This document shows positions 17,057 through 24,684 of a stretch of 32,466 nt of DNA, piece by piece; position 1 is the stretch's first letter; the number at the start of each line of letters is the position of its first letter. The translations under genes were made by a program, and so were the position numbers. The stretch comes from Desulfobacterales bacterium. GTDB taxonomy: Bacteria > Desulfobacterota > Desulfobacteria > Desulfobacterales > 4be13. Below the pieces are notes generated by a model, which was not told the origin of the DNA, made no database searches, and was given only the letters and a program-made list of their open reading frames with translations. Location of the stretch: positions 1 to 32,466 of the forward strand of contig JAOZLU010000011.1 of the NCBI GenBank assembly GCA_029934695.1. The letters run 5' to 3'.

Positions 17057-20000
17057 ATGCCTAATATTGAAGAAATTACCAAAGATCATGGTAAGATTGA
17101 TCTTAATTTTGTGCTTAAACCGATCATTGCCCATATCCGGGAAAATCCTGGAAAACTGCTCAGGGAGAGTGACGGGAAGGTATATGTCGTCACCGATGAG
17201 ATCATTAAAGGTATTCTTGATGACCCCAAATTTACAGAGGAAATATCGCGGGAGGGGCGGCTTTTCTCCAACCTGAAATATGCGGATGCCGTGGCAACCC
17301 AGCACAAAAGCGGAGTCGTCAGCGAAAAGCAGATGCGTCAGATCACTGAGATGGAGGACCTGATTTATGAACATCTCCGCTCCAAGCTCAAAGGAAAAGA
17401 AGCGGACTTTTTCGGTCAGAGTGCCTCCTCCTATTTCAACGCGTTAAATTCAGTCGCCGGCAAAAAGGCAGATATAGACTCGCAGCAACGGTCCGCATTT
17501 CCTGACGGCCTTATGCTGAAAGAATATCCCGGGGGAAACGCACTCCTGCGTGTTCCCCATCACACCATTCAGATGAGTGCCCGCATTCCCGACTCAGTGG
17601 TCAGTGAGGTAAAGCGCATTATGAAAACGAGGCTTTCCGAGGAATCCCCTGAAGAAGATGAAATTGACGACATTATTGAGAGGGTGGACAAGGATTTGGC
17701 GGATCATGCCGGCCATCTTCATAATTTTCTGGGCGTGCTGGACAGGGACACTTACGGGAGAATTCGCAGAACCTATGCGTGCAGTATCATGCAGCAGATG
17801 GCAGATCAGCTTCCCGGAGGTTCTCCGGCCATCCCGTACATACAACGGGTGTGCGACTTTAACGAGCTTGTCCAGAGAACGCTCCCGGAAAGCGGGCTGG
17901 CCGCGGACGATCTTGTTCTGGAGTTTCCCAATCCCCACGGGAGAGGCGTGATGCCGGACTTTGATCTCATGACAGAATTCGCTTATGCCGATGCTTTGGA
18001 TGCGCTTCCTTTCTGGGTGACTTTCAGTGAGCTGCTTTCCGAATCAACCTCAGAAGACCGCGTCACCACAACCATGGGGCAACATTTTAAAATGAACGGC
18101 AATGTCCCGAGCAAAGGGGCCGATTCTGTGTTTGAATTCAATGTCGCCAAACTGGAGACTTTGGCCGAAGATATCCGTATAGCACTTGCAAAAGGGCAAC
18201 AGCCGCCAAATGAATATGCTGTCCGCAAAGTCCTGCGGATTGTTGTTCTGTATTATGTGGTTTTTCGTGACAGCGATGATGGCAAGCCGCCCAGGGATGC
18301 GCTCACCAATTACAATGAATTTAAGGAGGCTATAACAAAACTGACTGCCCGAAAGACCAGTTTGGATAACATTCTGACCCGTATTGCAGATATGCTGAAA
18401 AAGAGCGCATCCGTGAATAAAAAAATCCAAAAGGATTTTAAGGGCCTGCTGACCAGTCGGAAACTGGATAAGCTGCCGCTCAACAAAACAACGCTCTGGC
18501 TCATCGTATCAAGGGGAATTCTCAGCAAAACGGCTGACATGGAAAACGCCATGCCCATTGTGCCTCCGACAAATCATGTCGCCAGCTACCTGAGATATCT
18601 TAAAGTGACCTGCCATCCCGGCGAGGATTATCAGGCCCTCATAAAAGAGGATATCCGTTTTACCGAGTCGCTGCGTTACCTGACGCTTCCCAAACCTGAT
18701 CAGCGGGGAAGAGGAATGAAACGGGACATAGATCGCCGGGTTCTGGGAGTGCTTTTTACCCCACGGGACAATGATATGAATTATTTCTCAGTGCCTTTTA
18801 AGGGCCTGACAAAGCTGGTCATCTCTTATGACAGGAATCAGATGCATGGCATAAACTCTCAGTCTGGAGAAAACGATATGTCTCTTGCCGCACTTGCCCG
18901 ACTCATTTATGTATTGCTGGCCTGGGGAGTGCTTAAATCGGTTACCCGCATGGATGACGATACCAAACCTCATGCGGAAAAAACAATGATGATGTTCCTG
19001 TCGCTGTTTTCCACATCTTTGCAAAAAGATAAGTCAGCAGGGGGCTTTACTCATGATGCTCATAAAGCCATTGAACACATCATCAGGCAGCATGTCCCTA
19101 CAAAAAGCCAGGGATTTAAGCTGACAGGGTCAGCCCAGTGGGATAAGGGTGCCCGTCCTATAAACACGAAAAGCAAAGCAGCCTGTGCGTATATTAAAAA
19201 AGAGTTCAAGGATTACCGCTTTTGGAATATTGCAACAGGTCTTTCCTCCGGCATGGATGCCCTGTGGGATCTGCCCGAGGCCCCGGGTATTCAGAAAATC
19301 GCCCTGATCAGCGTCACTTCCCGGGCATGTGACAGGCTACGCAAACGCTCTGATGGCGACCGCATTGTCATGTTCGGTGATATTCAACGCTTTGAACATG
19401 AGATGAAAGATGACTGCCATTTTTACCGGCATAAGCCTGTTCAGGCATTTTGTGATGATATGGACGCGCAGAACTGCTTCAAAAGCCCCTCAGTGCTGTT
19501 TGCGAGCGTAAAAAAATTATATGAGGAAGGCTTTCGGGATGTGGCTATTGTCACCAAGGTGCCGTTCACCCGACGCATCCGCATGACCACATACAATGAT
19601 TCCACCTATATCAATCCGGTTATTCTCCGTACCCTGCACAAAGAGATGCCCGACATGAGAATCTATCCCCTGTTCACGCAGAAATCTTACGGTGTGCGTC
19701 TTCATCAGGGCAAAACAGCGTATCCCATATTTCTGCCGCCGGATGCGGAAAATGATGAGGCTATTCAGGAGGCGTCCGACAAAAGCACGTTGTTCCGTGC
19801 AGGATCGGTTGTCACATACAGAATCGTTGAAGGCGGCAAGGTCACTGACAGGCTGCACAGCGGCATCAGCGACTATCTGTTTCGCTGTTACCCCGAGACC
19901 ATGGCCATTCAGAGCGAAGCCATGTCAGTGCTGACCACTCCGGGGAAAGAGCAGGCATGTCTGCACGAGGTGTTGCGGTTTCTCCATTCAAATGCTTATG

Positions 20001-20317
20001 AGAAATCCCTAAGCAAAGCAGGACGGGAAAAATCGCTGGAAGCGAAACTGGATGCCCTTGAAACCATCATCGGAGAAAACAGTGTGGGGCAGCAGGCAGA
20101 CATTTTGCAGTTCCCCAAGCCCAAAAAAGGAGTGGGAACCGAGGATAAAATCTACACATTCTCAGTCAATATCATCGCCCTGCTGAAACATCTGGAGAAT
20201 CAGTCGGACTTGTATCGTGAGAAAACAGAAGCATACAACCACGGGAAGGATAACATGAAGATGCCGATCCGTGCAGCATCTACACGGATTGTGTATAAGA
20301 ATAAGGATTATTCCTGA
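17057..20317 (+). CDS. Large orphan protein (~1086 aa) with no recognised domain
   Basis: Uninterrupted ~3.26-kb frame, AAGGAG SD 8 nt before ATG at 17057, no signal peptide or TM evident. Confidence 0.92.
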   Translation: MPNIEEITKDHGKIDLNFVLKPIIAHIRENPGKLLRESDGKVYVVTDEIIKGILDDPKFTEEISREGRLFSNLKYADAVATQHKSGVVSEKQMRQITEMEDLIYEHLRSKLKGKEADFFGQSASSYFNALNSVAGKKADIDSQQRSAFPDGLMLKEYPGGNALLRVPHHTIQMSARIPDSVVSEVKRIMKTRLSEESPEEDEIDDIIERVDKDLADHAGHLHNFLGVLDRDTYGRIRRTYACSIMQQMADQLPGGSPAIPYIQRVCDFNELVQRTLPESGLAADDLVLEFPNPHGRGVMPDFDLMTEFAYADALDALPFWVTFSELLSESTSEDRVTTTMGQHFKMNGNVPSKGADSVFEFNVAKLETLAEDIRIALAKGQQPPNEYAVRKVLRIVVLYYVVFRDSDDGKPPRDALTNYNEFKEAITKLTARKTSLDNILTRIADMLKKSASVNKKIQKDFKGLLTSRKLDKLPLNKTTLWLIVSRGILSKTADMENAMPIVPPTNHVASYLRYLKVTCHPGEDYQALIKEDIRFTESLRYLTLPKPDQRGRGMKRDIDRRVLGVLFTPRDNDMNYFSVPFKGLTKLVISYDRNQMHGINSQSGENDMSLAALARLIYVLLAWGVLKSVTRMDDDTKPHAEKTMMMFLSLFSTSLQKDKSAGGFTHDAHKAIEHIIRQHVPTKSQGFKLTGSAQWDKGARPINTKSKAACAYIKKEFKDYRFWNIATGLSSGMDALWDLPEAPGIQKIALISVTSRACDRLRKRSDGDRIVMFGDIQRFEHEMKDDCHFYRHKPVQAFCDDMDAQNCFKSPSVLFASVKKLYEEGFRDVAIVTKVPFTRRIRMTTYNDSTYINPVILRTLHKEMPDMRIYPLFTQKSYGVRLHQGKTAYPIFLPPDAENDEAIQEASDKSTLFRAGSVVTYRIVEGGKVTDRLHSGISDYLFRCYPETMAIQSEAMSVLTTPGKEQACLHEVLRFLHSNAYEKSLSKAGREKSLEAKLDALETIIGENSVGQQADILQFPKPKKGVGTEDKIYTFSVNIIALLKHLENQSDLYREKTEAYNHGKDNMKMPIRAASTRIVYKNKDYS

Positions 20318-20657
20318 GAGGTAATCCGAACATGGATTGTGTGTAAGAAAAGGATTAATCCTTTCTTAAAATATCAATTTTATTATGCTGTATTTGACAA
20401 TAAAATGACTGGTTTTTATTGCCGTTCAAAAGTGACAATTTTTGGCAATAATCATGCCAAGGCATTTAAATTTGCAACTTTTTTTAAATTCTTTTGAAAA
20501 AAATTGGGTTCTCAGACATCCATGCGGGACTTTTTTTATCTGCCCGTCTTTCTCATTTTCCTGAAATTATTTTCAGACCTGAAAAATTCTGTTGAAAAAA
20601 TAAAAGAATGGGTATATCTTCAATCCTGCATGTGAAAGTATTCTGATTATAACGGTC

Positions 20658-20798
20658 ATGGATGGGAATGAGACAGACGGTGCTTACGGACTTCCTGCGG
20701 ACAGGGTGTTTGTGGAACTGATGGGGCTTGACACCCTGAGAGACCCGTTCAACCCTGTTTTATTAAACTGGCTGCCTGAAACAGAAAGGAGTGTCTGA
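20658..20798 (+). CDS. Possible 46-aa small ORF directly upstream of the endonuclease I gene
   Basis: ATG..TGA reads MDGNETDGAYGLPADRVFVELMGLDTLRDPFNPVLLNWLPETERSV. Its stop (20796-20798) abuts the GTG start at 20799. Below the ORF-track length cutoff. Confidence 0.35.
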   Translation: MDGNETDGAYGLPADRVFVELMGLDTLRDPFNPVLLNWLPETERSV

Positions 20799-21584
20799 GT
20801 GCATAAACAAAAGTATCTTTTTATAATCATTGTCATTCTGCTGACTATGGCAGGCTGTGGCAAAGAAAGTGTCAGCAACAAGGGAAATACCAAATTTGAA
20901 AGCTTCATAAAGGTAAAGAATATTCTGCTCAAAGAAGTTTACAGCAAACACAGGGACACATTTTATTGTGGCTGCAAGTTCAGCAAAAATAAGAAAGTCC
21001 GATGCAAAGTGGGAAAAGGGGAAAGGGCCAAACGTATCGAATGGGAACATATCGTGCCTGCATCCCAGTTTGGAAAAACATTCAGCTCCTGGGAAAAATA
21101 TACGTCTTTAACCTGCCGGGTGCCGTCATTTATACGAAAAATATTTTCCATAAAATGTAAAACGCTTACTGGCAGGGCAAATGCCAGACGCATATCAAAA
21201 CTCTACCGGCTGATGGAGTCTGATATGTATAATCTCGTGCCTGCAATCGGTCTGGTCAATCAGCGACGCTCGAATTATCCTTACAGAGACATTCCCGGTG
21301 AGAAAAGAGAATTCGGAAACTGTGATTTTGAAGTATCAGGAAAAGCAGCCGAGCCTCCCTCAAATGTCAGGGGAAATATTGCCAGAACTTATTTTTATAT
21401 GGATCACGCTTATCCCAAGCGGAACATCATGTCTTCAAAAGAGAAGAAAGTATTCAAGGCATGGGACAAAAAAGACCCGGTGGATGAATGGGAGTGCGAA
21501 CGGTGCAAAAAAATAGAAAGTCATCAGGGTAATGTGAATCCATTTGTCAAAAAGCCATGTCAGAAAAAAGGATTGTGGCAGTGA
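20799..21584 (+). CDS. Endonuclease I (EndA/NucM-like), predicted lipoprotein
   Basis: RIEWEHIVPASQFG, YRLMESDMYNLVPAIGLVNQRRSNYPY and HAYP match endonuclease I. N-terminal lipobox LTMAGC. Confidence 0.9.
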   Translation: MHKQKYLFIIIVILLTMAGCGKESVSNKGNTKFESFIKVKNILLKEVYSKHRDTFYCGCKFSKNKKVRCKVGKGERAKRIEWEHIVPASQFGKTFSSWEKYTSLTCRVPSFIRKIFSIKCKTLTGRANARRISKLYRLMESDMYNLVPAIGLVNQRRSNYPYRDIPGEKREFGNCDFEVSGKAAEPPSNVRGNIARTYFYMDHAYPKRNIMSSKEKKVFKAWDKKDPVDEWECERCKKIESHQGNVNPFVKKPCQKKGLWQ

Positions 21585-21738
21585 TCAGGATAACGGCTTG
21601 CCAACGACATTGTATAGATGAAAATCCGGGCATTAACGGAGTGCAAAAATGGATTTGCTCAGGATGTGATTACTGTGACGGAATTTTTGCTTCCTGGAAA
21701 CTACAGACGAATATATTTTGATTTACAGAGGAGATATT

Positions 21739-24381
21739 ATGAAAAATTTGTTTAAAATCAGTGTGTTTTTCTCATGTATGCTTGTATTCATTTTCCTGCC
21801 GTTATCATCAGCGGCCCAGGAACAGGAAATTTACACCCACCAACTCACCCAGTCAACTTCAGGCTATCAGTTCTGGACAACCCCGCCAAGCGAGCGCGTG
21901 TTCAGAGATGACGGAGTTCCTGCTGAAACCGGTTCGGAAGTGAAGGTGTATGCCGCACAAAATGAGTTCGAGCCGTTTCAGGTGATTGTGAGACCGGCAT
22001 CGTCGGGAAATGTCACAGTTAATATGGATGATTTCGGTGCCGGTATCACAACTGAGATTTATCAGGTGAAATACGTCAGCATTTCCCAGGCCACGGACAG
22101 TCTGGGGAAAACCGGCCCTTATCCGGACCCCCTGTGGCCCTTGGAAAAGGGGGCATCGGTGAATGTCACCGCCAGTCAGAACACCTCGTTCTGGTTCAGT
22201 GTCTCTGTCCCGAAAACGGCCGCATCAGGGGATTACACAGCGAATGCCCGGATCGGGGGTGTCAGCATTCCTGTCAGGCTGCATGTCTTCAATTTTGCGG
22301 TTCCGGACGGGCTTCATGTGAAATCACAGATGAATTATTCGCATGAGACCATCCTCGGCAAATACGGCGTCTCCGGCACTGGCGACGATTACTGGATGTA
22401 TGTTGACAAAATGAAGCAGTATTTCATTGACCACCGGCTCACCCCGAAATCCCCTCTGTGGTCCGGCGGGCTGACCGCCGGAGGAGGCGCACCTTATATT
22501 GGTTATGACTGCGACACAAAAACCCTGACGGATTCTGACGGCATCTGGGGTTTTGAGGCTCCTGCTGAAAGATATCTTGACGGAGACGGACTGATGGACG
22601 GTCAGTTTGCGGAGCCTTTCAACGGGGGAACCGGTTATCCCTCTTTTATGGCTGCCACTTTTCAGAACAATGACTCATCAGCGGATCAGAGACCTTCGAG
22701 TTTCTGCGGCACCGCAAGGGGGACAGGCGACTGGTACACTGCGGACAGTCCCGGTTCCGCTTACAATCAGAAATGGTTCGCATACATCGCTGTTCTTCAG
22801 GACTATCTGAACAGCAGAGGCTGTCTTGACAAGTCCTATTATTATTTTGCCAATGAGCCGCAGGATCAGGCAGACTACGACGCGGTGGCATGGTATTCCA
22901 ATGAGCTGAAAAAAGCGGCTCCGAATCTGACGCTCATGGTGTCCGAGGAGCCCAAGCCGGAGATTTACAACACCGGAAAAATTGACATCTGGCTGCCGGT
23001 TCTCAACAATTACGAGCCGGATGTCTCACACGACCGGGAAAAGAATCACGGTGAGGAGACATGGATATATTTTCTCCACGGCACAAGACCGCCTTATTTC
23101 AACCCGGTCACCCTTGATCATCCGGGCATCGAAAGCAAGTTCACAGGATGGTTTCTCTGGAAATACAGGGTGCGGGGCATTGCATACTATTCGATGAACA
23201 ATTGGAGTAAAAATCCCTGGACATCTCCCATGAACGACAACCACAACGGCGATCTTTTCATGCTGTATCCGCCGTCTGAGTCAAACAGCAGCATTGCCTA
23301 CGGCTCGAACAGTCACCGTTTTGTCCCCTCAGTCCGGTTTGAACTCATGCGGGACAGCCTGGAAGATTATGAATATCTGTATGTGCTGAACAACGGAAAT
23401 CAGCCCGAGGTGGATCAGGCAAATGCCGCAGACACCCACGCGGACAAGATTATTTCAGGGCTGACCAGCTATACGCGGGACAGCAACTTCATGTATAATC
23501 TGAGGCGGTTCATCGGGCTTAAAAACGGAGACGAAATATCCGCCATTCCCGATATTCAGCCGGCAGTGACACACCCGAGGGCAGAAGGTCTTCCGGGAAA
23601 TTATCATATCAATTTCCAGGATCCGGGCGGATCGCCTGTAGCAGATCCGCTGATCGTTGACGAAAAGGAATACATGAAAATCGGATGGAACGAGTATGAA
23701 ACGGACACCTCTCTCGGATATGGCTGGTACGGCAACATGGCGCATGTGAAGTATCAGTACCTGTCCCAAGGCCCGAATGAACTTCAGAAAAGCATTCTTT
23801 ATGATGACTGGGGAAGGGAGAAGACGTTTGAGTTTGACCTGCCTCGCGGGACATACAATGTGACTGTGTCCGTGGGATGGCAGGGGAAAACGTATTTCCG
23901 CAACAAGATAGATATTGAGGGTGTCAGCTTTGTGAATGACGAGGAGACAACACCGTCAGATCCGTACATCGTCCGCACGAAAGAGGTCACGATCTCGGAT
24001 AACAGACTGACCATGGAGATGGGAATTTTCAATGAATACACCATGCTCAACTATCTTGATATTGAGGCGGTCGGCGGTGTCCCCGACAACCCTGTTGCCG
24101 ATTTCACAGCAGGCCAGACATCCGGGTCTGTGCCGCTTACCGTTCAGTTTACAGACACTTCGGAAAATAATCCCACAACTTGGGAATGGGATTTTGACAA
24201 TGACGGCACTGTTGATTCGAGGGCGCAGAATCCTTCTCACACTTACACAGTGAATGGGAAATACACAGTATCTTTGAAAGCGATCAGCAAGAGCGGTGCC
24301 GACACCGGGACAAAAATTGATTTTGTCACCGTCAGTTCCGCTCTTCCGCCAAAGAATCTCAGGATCATTCGGATTGAATAG
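21739..24381 (+). CDS. Secreted DUF4091/GH123-like protein with C-terminal PKD domain
   Basis: Signal peptide MKNLFKISVFFSCMLVFIFLPLSSAAQ, DUF4091-like region (YYYFANEPQDQADYDAVAWYSNELKKAAPNLTLMVSEEP), PKD motif FTDTSENNPTTWEWDFDNDGTVDSRAQNPSHTY. Confidence 0.85.
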   Translation: MKNLFKISVFFSCMLVFIFLPLSSAAQEQEIYTHQLTQSTSGYQFWTTPPSERVFRDDGVPAETGSEVKVYAAQNEFEPFQVIVRPASSGNVTVNMDDFGAGITTEIYQVKYVSISQATDSLGKTGPYPDPLWPLEKGASVNVTASQNTSFWFSVSVPKTAASGDYTANARIGGVSIPVRLHVFNFAVPDGLHVKSQMNYSHETILGKYGVSGTGDDYWMYVDKMKQYFIDHRLTPKSPLWSGGLTAGGGAPYIGYDCDTKTLTDSDGIWGFEAPAERYLDGDGLMDGQFAEPFNGGTGYPSFMAATFQNNDSSADQRPSSFCGTARGTGDWYTADSPGSAYNQKWFAYIAVLQDYLNSRGCLDKSYYYFANEPQDQADYDAVAWYSNELKKAAPNLTLMVSEEPKPEIYNTGKIDIWLPVLNNYEPDVSHDREKNHGEETWIYFLHGTRPPYFNPVTLDHPGIESKFTGWFLWKYRVRGIAYYSMNNWSKNPWTSPMNDNHNGDLFMLYPPSESNSSIAYGSNSHRFVPSVRFELMRDSLEDYEYLYVLNNGNQPEVDQANAADTHADKIISGLTSYTRDSNFMYNLRRFIGLKNGDEISAIPDIQPAVTHPRAEGLPGNYHINFQDPGGSPVADPLIVDEKEYMKIGWNEYETDTSLGYGWYGNMAHVKYQYLSQGPNELQKSILYDDWGREKTFEFDLPRGTYNVTVSVGWQGKTYFRNKIDIEGVSFVNDEETTPSDPYIVRTKEVTISDNRLTMEMGIFNEYTMLNYLDIEAVGGVPDNPVADFTAGQTSGSVPLTVQFTDTSENNPTTWEWDFDNDGTVDSRAQNPSHTYTVNGKYTVSLKAISKSGADTGTKIDFVTVSSALPPKNLRIIRIE

Positions 24382-24446
24382 CGCAGAAGAAGACGCTCGG
24401 TTCGGCCCGTGCTGCTCGGTTCGTGCTGCTCGGTTCGGCTCGTGCT

Positions 24447-24588
24447 GCTCGGTTCGGGTTGGCAAACCCTAACCATGAAAGGGCGGGGGATTTGCCAATC
24501 CCCCGCAGGCATTCTCTCTCATCGCTCGGTTCGGGTTGGCAAACCCTAACCATGAAAGGGCGGGGGATTTGCCAATCCCCCGCAGGCA
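24447..24588. repeat. Two direct copies of a 65-bp unit containing palindromes
   Basis: GCTCGGTTCGGGTTGGCAAACCC...GCGGGGGATTTGCCAATCCCCCGCAGGCA at 24447-24511 and 24524-24588. Confidence 0.9.
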
Positions 24589-24684
24589 ACTTTATGAACC
24601 GAACCACTTTATGTTGTCGGTCGGAGCATGGATGAGCATGGGTGAGAAAAATTTTAAATCTGAGTTTGCAAAAAAGGAGCTATT

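Noticed and set aside
17057-20317. Direct assignment of the giant orphan as an Argonaute/PIWI or CRISPR-type effector
   Set aside because: Only a vague alpha/beta pattern is visible; no catalytic tetrad or conserved motif could be identified by eye.
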